Source: Gemmataceae bacterium (GTDB taxonomy: Bacteria > Planctomycetota > Planctomycetia > Gemmatales > Gemmataceae). From it: a stretch of DNA of 40,874 bases. Location: NCBI GenBank assembly GCA_009692065.1, contig SHZY01000043.1, positions 1-40,874 on the forward strand, read 5' to 3'. The notes below the pieces were generated by a model that was not told the origin of the DNA, ran no database searches, and saw only the letters and a program-made list of their open reading frames with translations. The position numbers and the translations under genes were made by a program. Of this stretch, positions 16,840 through 24,563 are shown piece after piece (within the stretch, counting starts at the first letter, position 1; the number at the start of each line of letters is the position of its first letter).

Positions 16840-18309
16840 ATGAATCGACCGCTACCACGCCGAACGTTTCTAGCCGACATGGGCCTCGGCTTCACCGGCC
16901 TTGCGCTCGGCGCCATGCTGCAGCGTGACGGCGTCGTCCGCGCTGAACCGGAGACTGCACACCAGCCGCCGAACGGCCAGCCACACCACGCGCCCAAGGC
17001 GAAGTCGGTGATCTGGATCTTCCTCTCCGGCGGCTACAGCCATCTGGAGACGTTCGATCCCAAGCCAGCCCTCAATCGGTATGCCGGGCTGACGTTTGAC
17101 CTCGCGCCGTTCGCCAACCCGCTGACGTCGCCGCTGCACGATCGGCGTTCACGCTCCGTCGTTGCGGAGGAAATCAACCGGCGCGACACCTACCCGATCA
17201 TCTATCCGATGCAGGTCGGCTGGCGCCGGCACGGGCAGAGCGGCATCGAGGTCAGCGATTGGCTGCCCCACATCGGCAGCTGCGTCGATGATCTCGCCTT
17301 TGTGCGTTCGATCTACACCACCGACAACGATCACGCGGCCGAGAATCAGATCCACACGGGCCGGCATCGCCTCGACGAGGTACAGCCGAGCATCGGTTCC
17401 TGGATCAACTACGGCCTCGGCAGTCTAAACGACAACCTGCCGTCGTTCGTGGTCCTCGGCGGACCGACACGCTCCGATACGCGGGCGTCCATCGATTCGA
17501 ATTACCTTGGGCCACGCCACGCCGGCATCCCGCTCAATCTCGATCCGAACAATCCGCTGCCTAACGGCCGACGCAGCCCCGACCTCTTGCCCGAGGAGCA
17601 TCGCAACGAATTCGACTTGATCGGCCGGCTCAACGGCCTCGCCGCGGTCGAGTATCCGCAGGACGCTAACCTGCGAGCGCGCATCCGCGCTTACGAGTTG
17701 GCCTATCGCATGCAGACAGCGGTCCCCGAAGCGGTTGCCTTGCCGAGCGAATCCGAGGCTACGCGCCGGCTCTACGGCATCGATCAAGCCAACACGCGCC
17801 TGGCCGGCGAACGCTTGCTCGGCGCGCGCCGCCTCGTCGAACGCGGCGTGCGCTTCGTGCAGGTCTTCCCGTCCCCCGACGGCGTCTGGGATTCGCACCA
17901 GCAATTGCGTGCTAACCACACGCGGCTATGCGCCACCATCGACAAGCCGGTCGCGGGGTTGCTCAAGGACCTCAAGCAGCGCGGCCTGTGGGACGATGTG
18001 CTCGTCGTCTTCTGCACCGAGTTCGGCCGCACGCCGGGCCTGGAGCAGCGCGGCGGCGGCCGCGACGGACGCGACCACCACCCGCACGGCTTCACCGTCT
18101 TCTTCGCCGGCGCCGGCATCAGGAAAGGCATCGCCCACGGCGCCACCGACGAACTCGGCTTCCACGCCCTCGAACCTGGCCACTACGTCACCGACATGCA
18201 CGCCACCGTCCTGCACCAGCTCGGCCTGGACGCACGACGACTGGAGGTGCCGGGGCGGCGCCGGTTGAATGTCGATTTCGGGGAGCCGATTAGGGAGATC
18301 ATGGTGTAG
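16840..18309 (+). CDS. DUF1501 family protein with Tat-type leader
   Basis: A 489-residue protein. The N-terminus has a twin-arginine leader, PRRTFLADMG followed by a hydrophobic stretch. The body has DUF1501 (alkaline-phosphatase-superfamily-like) motifs: IFLSGGYSHLETFDPKP, HAAENQIHTGRH, CTEFGRTPG and GRDHHPHGFTVFFAGAGI. The start was chosen at 16840, one base after the stop of the PSCyt gene; the longer reading from 16816 overlaps that gene. The two are almost certainly co-transcribed. DUF1501 partners of PSCyt proteins are exported and may be sulfatase-like hydrolases; the reaction is unknown. Confidence 0.92.
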   Translation: MNRPLPRRTFLADMGLGFTGLALGAMLQRDGVVRAEPETAHQPPNGQPHHAPKAKSVIWIFLSGGYSHLETFDPKPALNRYAGLTFDLAPFANPLTSPLHDRRSRSVVAEEINRRDTYPIIYPMQVGWRRHGQSGIEVSDWLPHIGSCVDDLAFVRSIYTTDNDHAAENQIHTGRHRLDEVQPSIGSWINYGLGSLNDNLPSFVVLGGPTRSDTRASIDSNYLGPRHAGIPLNLDPNNPLPNGRRSPDLLPEEHRNEFDLIGRLNGLAAVEYPQDANLRARIRAYELAYRMQTAVPEAVALPSESEATRRLYGIDQANTRLAGERLLGARRLVERGVRFVQVFPSPDGVWDSHQQLRANHTRLCATIDKPVAGLLKDLKQRGLWDDVLVVFCTEFGRTPGLEQRGGGRDGRDHHPHGFTVFFAGAGIRKGIAHGATDELGFHALEPGHYVTDMHATVLHQLGLDARRLEVPGRRRLNVDFGEPIREIMV

Positions 18310-18353
18310 CGCGGCGAAATTGGGGATTCTTGTTGAGATTCGACTCGCCGCGC
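18309..18353 (+). terminator. Hairpin after the DUF1501 gene
   Basis: GCGCGGCGA (18309-18317) and TCGCCGCGC (18345-18353) are complementary across 27 nt and begin at the stop codon of the DUF1501 gene. No T-run is present, so a terminator role is tentative. Confidence 0.4.
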
Positions 18354-18407
18354 GTTGTACGGCCGTGGTACTATTACAGTGATAAACCTAAGGCAATCGA
18401 CCCCACC

Positions 18408-19142
18408 ATGAGCACCATCATCCCAACACTGCCGCAGACCGCTGTCGCCGTGCCGCCAGCAACAGAACCGCTGCGCCGCGCTGATGTCGTCGTCGAAAAC
18501 AAGATCACCATTCCGGGTTGGATTGGCACTCTCCAAGAATACCGCCGCTGGGCCGAATCGGACGATTATCCGCAGAGCGGCTGGGTTGCGTACCTCAACG
18601 GCGTCATTTTTGTGGATGCCACGAAGGAAGAGCTTCTCGCACACAACCAGGTTAAGTATGCCTTCACGGGAATGTTCTATTCTCTCCTGACGCAACAGCC
18701 GACCGGACGATTCGTGGTGGATCGGATGTTGCTGGTCAATGAGGCCGCCAATCTTTCCACCGAGCCGGATGGACTCTTCTTTCTCTGGGATACTGTGAAG
18801 ACAGGACGCTTGCTGCTCGTACCCGGCAAGACGACCGGCTACACACAACTCGACGGCACGCCGGATGTCGTGTTGGAAATTGTGAGCGACAATTCCGAAA
18901 AGAAGGATCTCGTGCAATTGCGCAAACTGTACTGGAAAGCCCAGGTGCCGGAATATTGGCTGGTCGATGCACGCGGCGACACGATCCGGTTCGAGATTCT
19001 ACGCCACGACAAGGACGGTTACCAGGCGATGCCGTCTGCGGACGGCCGGGTGCGATCCGAGGTACTTGGCCATTCGTTCCGAGTCGAACGCACCGCCGAT
19101 CCGCTTGGGCTTCCACAATTTGTAGTGCAGGTGAAGGCATAA
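18408..19142 (+). CDS. Uma2-family (PD-(D/E)XK) putative nuclease
   Basis: A 244-residue protein of the Uma2/DUF820 family, restriction-endonuclease-like fold. The motifs STEPDGLFF (D121), PDVVLEIVSDNSEKKD (D153, E157) and LYWKAQVPEYWLVDA are intact. The start at 18408 was chosen over the upstream in-frame ATG-like codon at 18330, which lies in the hairpin region. Uma2 genes are very numerous in cyanobacteria and planctomycetes, and their biological role is unknown. It sits between the two DUF1501 genes; the next gene begins 30 nt later on the same strand. Confidence 0.9.
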   Translation: MSTIIPTLPQTAVAVPPATEPLRRADVVVENKITIPGWIGTLQEYRRWAESDDYPQSGWVAYLNGVIFVDATKEELLAHNQVKYAFTGMFYSLLTQQPTGRFVVDRMLLVNEAANLSTEPDGLFFLWDTVKTGRLLLVPGKTTGYTQLDGTPDVVLEIVSDNSEKKDLVQLRKLYWKAQVPEYWLVDARGDTIRFEILRHDKDGYQAMPSADGRVRSEVLGHSFRVERTADPLGLPQFVVQVKA

Positions 19143-19172
19143 GGACGATGTCATTCGCATAGGGGGTAGATC

Positions 19173-20468
19173 ATGTTCACCATTGGCAACACCACCGTTC
19201 GCAATTGCAGCGGCGTCACTCGCCGCGAGATGCTGCGCGTCGGCGGCTTGAGTCTCGCTGGGCTCACGCTCGCGGACTTCCTCCGCTCCACCTCGGCGTC
19301 GCCCGATAGCGGAAGGCGCGAGGCGGCGTGCATCTTTCTCTGGCTCGACGGCGGACCGAGCCACTTCGAGACGTTTGATCCCAAGCCCGATACGCCGGAC
19401 ACCGTTCGCGGGCCTTATGCTCCGATCCAGACCAACGTCAACGGCATCCAAATCTGCGAGCTGTTGCCGCGGCTCGCGCAGCAGATGGACAAGTGCGTGC
19501 TCGTCCGCTCGATGAACCACGGGATCGACGCCCATTCGCCGGTGCCGATGCTGACCGGGTTTCAAGGCGAGACGACCTCCTACGGCGCGGTCATCGCACG
19601 AATCCAGGGCTATCGCGGCAACATGCCGCCCTACGTTCATGTCGGCTCGCGGCTCGGTGTCGGCGGCGGCCGATTGGGCGCACCGTTTTTCCCCGTCGAA
19701 ATCGCCGACCCGACCGGCAATCGCGTCCAACTACCCCAGTTCGCCCTTTCCGCGGACATTCATGCCGATCGCTTTGGCCAACGCCGCGAATTGCTCGCCG
19801 CTGTCGATCGATTTCGCCAGGGGGCGCACGGCAACGATGCCATCGAACGCATGGATCAGTCGTATCAGCGGGCCGTCGATATCCTGACCTCGACGCAGGT
19901 GCGCGACGCCTTCGACGTGGCCCGCGAACCGGAAGCTATGCGCGAACGGTACGGCGCCAACCTCTTCGGCCAATCGTGCCTCTTGGCTCGCCGGCTGGTG
20001 CAGGCAGGCAGCCGATTTGTCGAGGTGAAGTGGTACGACGGTCCCGCCTGGGACGCATGGGACGTACACGGCGCCGATCTCGGCGGCATGGTGCGCATGG
20101 AGCAACATTTGTGCCCACGGCTCGACCAGGGGCTTTCCGCCTTGCTCACCGATTTGCAAGATCGCCGCATGTTACAATCGACTCTCATCGTGGTCGGCGG
20201 CGAGTTCGGTCGCACGCCGCGCATCAATCGGCTCGGCGCCCGCGATCACTTCCCGTACTGCTTCACGTATCTCCTTGCCGGCGGCGGCTTGCAAGGCGGC
20301 CGCGTCGTCGGCGCCAGCGATCGCGCCGGCTCACGCCCTGCCAGCACGCCAGTCAGCCCCGCCCAGTTCGCCGCCACGCTCTATCGCCTGGTCGGCATCG
20401 ACACGACCGACGCCCGCATGCGCCCCTTCCTGCGCGAGGCGCTCCCGGTGCCGGAGATTGTTGGATGA
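19173..20468 (+). CDS. DUF1501 family protein, second copy
   Basis: A 431-residue protein, shorter than the copy at 16840 and not preceded by a PSCyt gene. VTRREMLRVGGLSLAGLTLADF is a twin-arginine leader (R17-R18). The motifs IFLWLDGGPSHFETFDPKP, SMNHGIDAHSPVPM, VGGEFGRTPR and ARDHFPYCFTYLLAGGGL place it in DUF1501. GGGGG lies about 6 nt upstream of the ATG. It overlaps the following TolB-like gene by ATGA, which implies translational coupling and an exported two-protein unit. Confidence 0.92.
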   Translation: MFTIGNTTVRNCSGVTRREMLRVGGLSLAGLTLADFLRSTSASPDSGRREAACIFLWLDGGPSHFETFDPKPDTPDTVRGPYAPIQTNVNGIQICELLPRLAQQMDKCVLVRSMNHGIDAHSPVPMLTGFQGETTSYGAVIARIQGYRGNMPPYVHVGSRLGVGGGRLGAPFFPVEIADPTGNRVQLPQFALSADIHADRFGQRRELLAAVDRFRQGAHGNDAIERMDQSYQRAVDILTSTQVRDAFDVAREPEAMRERYGANLFGQSCLLARRLVQAGSRFVEVKWYDGPAWDAWDVHGADLGGMVRMEQHLCPRLDQGLSALLTDLQDRRMLQSTLIVVGGEFGRTPRINRLGARDHFPYCFTYLLAGGGLQGGRVVGASDRAGSRPASTPVSPAQFAATLYRLVGIDTTDARMRPFLREALPVPEIVG

Positions 20469-21448
20469 CGCGCTGGCTCCTACTACTGCTGTTCGGTTCC
20501 GCTCCACTCCTGGCGCTTGCGCATCAGCCCGCTCCCCAGCCATCCAATCGCCTCGTCATCGCCTTCTCCTCCTACCGCGATCGACCCAAGCACGCCCAAG
20601 TCTACTTCTACGAGCACGACGGCGTCTCACAGGGCAAGATCGTCGGCAACATCCCGACTATCACCAACCGCCAGGACTACCATCCCATCCTCTCGAAGAA
20701 CGGCAAGATCTGCGTCTTCGCGTCAGAGTTGGAGAACGAATCAAGCAAGATCTTCGTGTGGGACATGGCCGAGAAGAAGCTGGTCACGCCGCCGAAACTG
20801 AACGCGGGCGCCAATGCCATGCTTCATCCAACGATCAATGCCGAGGGCACGCAGATCGTTTTTGCCGCGTGGGACAAAGCCGGCAGCGGCAGCCAGCGTT
20901 GGAGCCTGTTGGCATTCGATCTGGCGGGTCAAAAATTTCTCGAGTTGCCGAATCTTAACACGCCGAAGTTCGACTCGCGCATGCCGGCCCTGAGCGCTGA
21001 CGGCCGCTGGCTGGCGTACGTCTCCAACCGCAAGGACGTCGTAGGCGCCGCCGACCTGTGGCTCCACGATCGCAAGGAAGCGAGGATGCTGGCCGTGACC
21101 GAGATCAACTCGCCGTTTACGGATATCACGCCGTCATTGAGCGAGGACGGCGCCCTGATCGCGTTCGCTTCGGATCGTCCCGGCGGCCAAGGCGGGCGCG
21201 ACATCTATCTGTATGACCGCGCCAAGAAGAGCTTTCTGCCGCTCCCCGGCGTCAACTCAATCGCCAATGAGCAGTCGCCGTCCTTGAGTCCCGATGGCCG
21301 TTACCTGACGTTTGTCTCCGAGCGCATCAAGGGCGACGGCGAGCGCGACATCTATCTGTACGATCGCCAATCGCAAAAGCTCCTGCCGACGCCCGGGTTA
21401 AACTCGAAGCGTGAGGACATGGACCCGTGCGTGATCGTGCTGGATTAA
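20465..21448 (+). CDS. Exported TolB-like (PD40/WD40) beta-propeller
   Basis: A 327-residue protein with a signal peptide (MTRWLLLLLFGSAPLLALAHQ). The rest is PD40-type propeller blades: repeated HPILSKNGKICVFAS, HPTINAEGTQIVFAA, MPALSADGRWLAYVS, TPSLSEDGALIAFASDR and SPSLSPDGRYLTFVSER, with DIYLYDR between the last ones. The start codon overlaps the stop of the DUF1501 gene. It is probably periplasmic or attached to the outer layers as a binding scaffold for the DUF1501 protein. A longer reading frame spanning the DUF1501 gene (from 19493) is a shadow. Confidence 0.87.
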   Translation: MTRWLLLLLFGSAPLLALAHQPAPQPSNRLVIAFSSYRDRPKHAQVYFYEHDGVSQGKIVGNIPTITNRQDYHPILSKNGKICVFASELENESSKIFVWDMAEKKLVTPPKLNAGANAMLHPTINAEGTQIVFAAWDKAGSGSQRWSLLAFDLAGQKFLELPNLNTPKFDSRMPALSADGRWLAYVSNRKDVVGAADLWLHDRKEARMLAVTEINSPFTDITPSLSEDGALIAFASDRPGGQGGRDIYLYDRAKKSFLPLPGVNSIANEQSPSLSPDGRYLTFVSERIKGDGERDIYLYDRQSQKLLPTPGLNSKREDMDPCVIVLD

Positions 21449-21588
21449 CGCGCCATAAGAAATCCATTTTTTTGTTCACACAGTTGCCGGGCCTCGTTAG
21501 TGCTCACATGGACACACGTGCCGCCGATGGCCACGTTCAGCTTGTGACCATGGCACCACCTTCATATCCCGCACCAAGGAGATTCATC

Positions 21589-22065
21589 ATGGCCGTCGCA
21601 CCGATTCCCCCCGGATTCACGTCCGTCACGCCGCACTTGGTGATCCGCGGCGTCGCCAAGGCTATCGAGTTTTACAAAAAGGCGTTCGTCGCCGAAGAGA
21701 TCATACGCATGCCTGGCATGACCGAAGACAGCATCGGACACGCCGAGATCAAGATCGGCAACTCGATCGTCATGCTCGCCGACGAGTGGCCTGGCATACG
21801 CGTGGCGTCCCCCGAGAAATTTGGCGGCACGACCGTCTCGATCATGCTGTACGTGAAGGATTGCGATGCCGCCTTCAATCAGGCTGTGGCCGCCGGCGCC
21901 ACCGTGTCGATGCCCCTCATGAACATGTTTTGGGGCGACCGTTTCGGCAAAGTGACCGACCCGTTTGGCCACGAGTGGGCGATTGCCACGCACGTTGAAG
22001 ACGTGACGCCCGAGGAGTGTGCCCGGCGCGGTGATAAGGCGATGAAGCAGATGTGCGCCAAATGA
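21589..22065 (+). CDS. VOC-family protein of the PhnB type
   Basis: A 158-residue protein beginning MAVAPIPPGFTSVTPHLVIRGVAKAIEFYKKAF, then GHAEIKIGNSIVMLADEWP, VSIMLYVKDCDAAFNQAVAAGATV and DPFGHEWAIATHVEDVTPEE. These are the hallmarks of PhnB-like VOC proteins (DUF1428/glyoxalase-like), which lack an assigned reaction in most cases. AAGGAG lies 7 nt before the ATG. Shorter upstream in-frame starts exist, but this one has the ribosome-binding site. It is unrelated at sequence level to the VOC protein at 7980-8366. Confidence 0.92.
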   Translation: MAVAPIPPGFTSVTPHLVIRGVAKAIEFYKKAFVAEEIIRMPGMTEDSIGHAEIKIGNSIVMLADEWPGIRVASPEKFGGTTVSIMLYVKDCDAAFNQAVAAGATVSMPLMNMFWGDRFGKVTDPFGHEWAIATHVEDVTPEECARRGDKAMKQMCAK

Positions 22066-22103
22066 TCGCGGTGTCTAGCCGTTGTCCTTGGGACGGCGCG
22101 AAC

Positions 22104-22138
22104 CGCATGCCACGCCCGTGTGTCAGGGTTGGCATGCG
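22104..22138 (+). repeat. 9-bp inverted repeat over the rbfA start
   Basis: CGCATGCCA (22104-22112) and TGGCATGCG (22130-22138) are perfect complements 17 nt apart. The right arm contains the proposed start codon at 22134, so folding would hide the start site. Confidence 0.55.
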
Positions 22139-22538
22139 TTCACGCCGTTTCTCCAATAAGCCGCCCGCCGACCTCTGCTCCGAATGGACCGCAGACGATG
22201 GCATTGATCCTCGCTTGCAGCCGCGCGGGGCGGGCGCCAAAGTCTCGAACCGCAAGTCGCTGCAGCTTTGCCGGCAGGTCGAGCACGCCATGTGCTTTGC
22301 CCTCGAAGGCGAACTGCTGCGCGATTTGTCGGTGAAGTCGGTCGTACCCGCGCCCGATTCAAGCCGGCTGCTGGTGACGCTGGTTTTTCACGGCCTCGAT
22401 TCGGTCACGACGCCCGAGATCCTGGCCTCGCTGCACGGCTGTTACGCCAAATTGCGTGCAGAAATCGCCGCGTCAATCCATCGCAAGAAGACGCCGGAGT
22501 TGACGTTCCACGTCATAAAATCCGAGCCGGAAGCGTAA
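22134..22538 (+). CDS. rbfA: Ribosome-binding factor A (RbfA), planctomycete type
   Basis: A 134-residue protein. It contains NRKSLQLCRQVEHAMCFALEG, then LLRDLSVKSVVPAPDSSRLLVTLVF, LASLHGCYAKLRAEIAASIHRKKTPELTFHVI. The pattern of helix, a V-V-P-(D/A)-x-S-x-L-x-V strand and an R-x-E-[IV]-A-x-x-[IL]-x-R-K-x-x-P-x-L-x-F ending fits RbfA, which acts in 30S maturation. The N-terminal extension is longer and poorly conserved, so the start (22134 or 22107) is uncertain. The last residues SEPEA and the TAA stop are encoded by a palindromic repeat. It is annotated with caution because it lacks the usual nusA-infB neighbours. Confidence 0.72.
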   Translation: MRSRRFSNKPPADLCSEWTADDGIDPRLQPRGAGAKVSNRKSLQLCRQVEHAMCFALEGELLRDLSVKSVVPAPDSSRLLVTLVFHGLDSVTTPEILASLHGCYAKLRAEIAASIHRKKTPELTFHVIKSEPEA

Positions 22539-22576
22539 GCGACGGCCATCGCCTCCGTCGCTTACGCTTCCGGCTC
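22524..22576. repeat. Perfect 22-bp inverted repeat at the rbfA stop codon
   Basis: The arms 22524-22545 and 22555-22576 are exactly complementary around a 9-nt centre. They begin GAGCCGGAAGCG and end ...CGCTTCCGGCTC. The left arm encodes the last residues of RbfA and its TAA stop (22536-22538). It may also act as a terminator, but no T-run follows. Confidence 0.88.
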
Positions 22577-22689
22577 TAGCTGTCTTGCCTGATTTGCCCT
22601 GCCGATTCAATCTGGCACGAAACGCGAAACCATGCTATCAGCATCGCCTTGACCTGGATTCTTCTTGTCCCCCGCGGAGGAAACCGGCG

Positions 22690-23238
22690 ATGAGTGTATC
22701 ACTCGCGAGCATATTTGTTCTAATGGCCACAGGATGCGAATTCTTCGGTGGACATCCTTACGACGTCCACGAGGCCCGCTTTGGTCATCAATACCCCGGG
22801 ATATGGGGGGTGATGGAGGGCACCGAGTGGTTCTTCAACAGGCCGGGGCCGGGTTACATGGGCATCAGCCAAGTTGAGCGACGGAAATACTGGGCACAGC
22901 ATGGCGACTACGTATGCTTCCCAAGTGAAGAAGAGTGGAGGCGCCGCAGGGCACAACGGGCCGAAAATCGCGTCATCGTCAATCGAAAACTCGATGCCAA
23001 GACGCCGACGTTGGATGGCTATACGCACGCCACCATCGTCGATCCATTGCTCTGGTATTGCGATCCCGATCGGGGAATGTGCGAGTTGAAGTTGTTTGAC
23101 TCCTGGGCAACACCTACGCAAGGTATCACGCGAACCGATCAGAAGGATCGACAGCTAGCCGCCCGACGAAACTTCCTGGAGTTCGTGCTTGAGACGCCGC
23201 GCCCACTTCCCGTTTTTACCTCCCAAATGTTTCGCTAA
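22690..23238 (+). CDS. Hypothetical lipoprotein
   Basis: A 182-residue protein. GGAGG precedes the ATG at 22690. MSVSLASIFVLMATGC is a short signal with a lipobox-like ATGC, lipidated Cys at about residue 16. The mature part is rich in Trp, Tyr and Arg, with GIWGVMEGTEWFFNRPGPGYM and an Arg-rich helix (EEEWRRRRAQRAENRVIVNRKL). No family is recognised. A longer reading from 22585 would run through the upstream spacer and is rejected. It ends 1 nt from the convergent CopD-like gene. Confidence 0.65.
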   Translation: MSVSLASIFVLMATGCEFFGGHPYDVHEARFGHQYPGIWGVMEGTEWFFNRPGPGYMGISQVERRKYWAQHGDYVCFPSEEEWRRRRAQRAENRVIVNRKLDAKTPTLDGYTHATIVDPLLWYCDPDRGMCELKLFDSWATPTQGITRTDQKDRQLAARRNFLEFVLETPRPLPVFTSQMFR

Positions 23239-23239
23239 C

Positions 23240-23710
23240 TCATGTAACGCGGGCTATCACGCCCAGCGCCGCGTTCAACCCAACCAAGACCAACATACAC
23301 GCCCCCGCGATGCGAAAGCGACGATGGATCGCGGGCAACTCGGTCTCCAGAGCAAACAGCCTTGCCGGCCACCAGTGCCAGGAGATGCGCCAGAAGAACA
23401 CCACGCTCGTGATCAGGAGCGCCGCCTTCACGCCGACGAGAATAAGCCAAGCCGCGGTCATCCTGTCGCGAGGCATCAGCAATAATCCCAGCCCGCTCAA
23501 CGCCACCAAGGTCATCGCCGCGATCATGTGCAAGCGGGCGCCGTGGCTCAGCACGAGCACGAAGCGTTCACGCTCGCCGATGTCATCGAAAAATCGGCAC
23601 AGGCGCGGATAGAGCACAAAAATGCTGTAGAACATCGAACCGAACCACGCGGCCCCGGCGAGGACGTGCAACGCCATCAAGGCCACTCGCAGCATGTCGG
23701 CGGTATTCAT
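23240..23710 (-). CDS. CopD-like four-helix membrane protein
   Basis: A 156-residue integral membrane protein with four helices (about 7-30, 60-80, 85-107, 134-153). The first helix contains LHVLAGAAWFGSMFY, the usual H-x-x-x-x-x-W-x-G pattern of CopD-type (copper resistance D domain) membrane proteins. The start at 23710 overlaps the stop of the DUF1990 gene by ATGA. Copper transport is known for some family members, but no other copper gene lies near, so the function here is open. Confidence 0.78.
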   Translation of the reverse strand: MNTADMLRVALMALHVLAGAAWFGSMFYSIFVLYPRLCRFFDDIGERERFVLVLSHGARLHMIAAMTLVALSGLGLLLMPRDRMTAAWLILVGVKAALLITSVVFFWRISWHWWPARLFALETELPAIHRRFRIAGACMLVLVGLNAALGVIARVT

Positions 23711-24411
23711 AGACGGTCGCTCCGCAAAAATCCCGTCCGCTGGTCTCGCCGTAATCGGGAGGGCGAGGCTCCCGCCGAGCCACGCAGTAACGCCTGCGCC
23801 GGCTCGGCGGGAGCCTCGCCCTCCCGATTCTCGCCATCACCCGCAATTTCTTGGAGATGATCGAGCGCCGCTCGCGCTGCCCGTAGCTGAAACATTCGCA
23901 TCACGGGATAGGCGAGCCTCGCAATCAACAGGCCCGGGCGCGACCATGACCGCAGCGCCGCGGTGACCGTGCCCGTCGCCAGATCCTTCTCAACGACAAA
24001 CGTCTCCTCGCCGCACGCGGGGTGGCCTTTGAGCGTGCGATAGCTGAAACCGCAACGCCATTCCCGATCGTCCTGCGTTTCAAAGCAATCGATCACCCGC
24101 GAGGCAAACAGCAGATCCAGACCCAGCAGAAAAGGATAGCGGAGACCAAGCACGTCGCCGACCGCAACCGGGCGTCGCCGTAGAACGCTCGTCAGCAACC
24201 TTGGCGGGAAAACATCAAACCGCAGGATCGCGTCAGCCAGTCGCCGAGCGATGCCGTTCGCAACCGGTGGCCCGATGGACTCCGTACCGATGACACGCTC
24301 GTGAGTGTCACGCTTGTCGTTGAGCCTCGGGCCGAGTTCCACACCCGTCGAATACGGCCGATGTTCCCAGTTACCAAGATCGGCGTCGGTTGATCGCCAT
24401 AGCCATTGCAT
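23707..24411 (-). CDS. DUF1990 family protein with repeat-derived C-terminal tail
   Basis: A 234-residue protein. The DUF1990 domain covers about residues 50-188. Its motifs are ILRFDVFPPRLL, CGFSYRTLKGHPACGEETFVVEKD, LRSWSRPGLLIARLAYPVMRMFQ and RAALDHLQE. Family members are usually around 160-200 residues and end near the last motif. Here residues about 195-219, starting NREGEAPAEP and running to GSAGASPSR, are translated from the two arms of a perfect 28-bp inverted repeat, and about 15 more residues follow before a TGA that overlaps the CopD-like start. AGGAGA lies 6 nt before the ATG at 24411. The function of DUF1990 is unknown. Confidence 0.87.
   Translation of the reverse strand: MQWLWRSTDADLGNWEHRPYSTGVELGPRLNDKRDTHERVIGTESIGPPVANGIARRLADAILRFDVFPPRLLTSVLRRRPVAVGDVLGLRYPFLLGLDLLFASRVIDCFETQDDREWRCGFSYRTLKGHPACGEETFVVEKDLATGTVTAALRSWSRPGLLIARLAYPVMRMFQLRAARAALDHLQEIAGDGENREGEAPAEPAQALLRGSAGASPSRLRRDQRTGFLRSDRL
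23754..23828. repeat. Perfect 28-bp inverted repeat inside the DUF1990 gene
   Basis: The arms 23754-23781 and 23801-23828 are exactly complementary, separated by 19 nt. The arms start ATCGGGAGGGCGAGGCTCCC and read through to GCCGAGCC. They are translated as the REGEAPAEP and GSAGASPSR segments of the DUF1990 protein. Confidence 0.93.
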
Positions 24412-24563
24412 AGGTATCTCCTGGCGGTTCAACCGCGAGGCCTCGGGTGTCTTAACCAACAATCCAAGGCGGACCATGAAACAAAAGCTTGCACATCCGG
24501 CGCTATCGCCATAAAATCCTTGCGTTGGCCCCACCGCGGTTCTCGATTCGGAGAATAGCTTCC

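Noticed and set aside
19493..21448. 651-codon plus-strand frame spanning the DUF1501 and TolB-like genes
   Set aside because: Its first half is an Arg-rich out-of-frame reading of DUF1501. Only the part from 20465 is real, with a signal peptide and an ATGA overlap.
22585..22689. N-terminal extension of the hypothetical lipoprotein
   Set aside because: The ATG at 22690 has a strong ribosome-binding site and starts a lipoprotein signal; the extension is spacer sequence.
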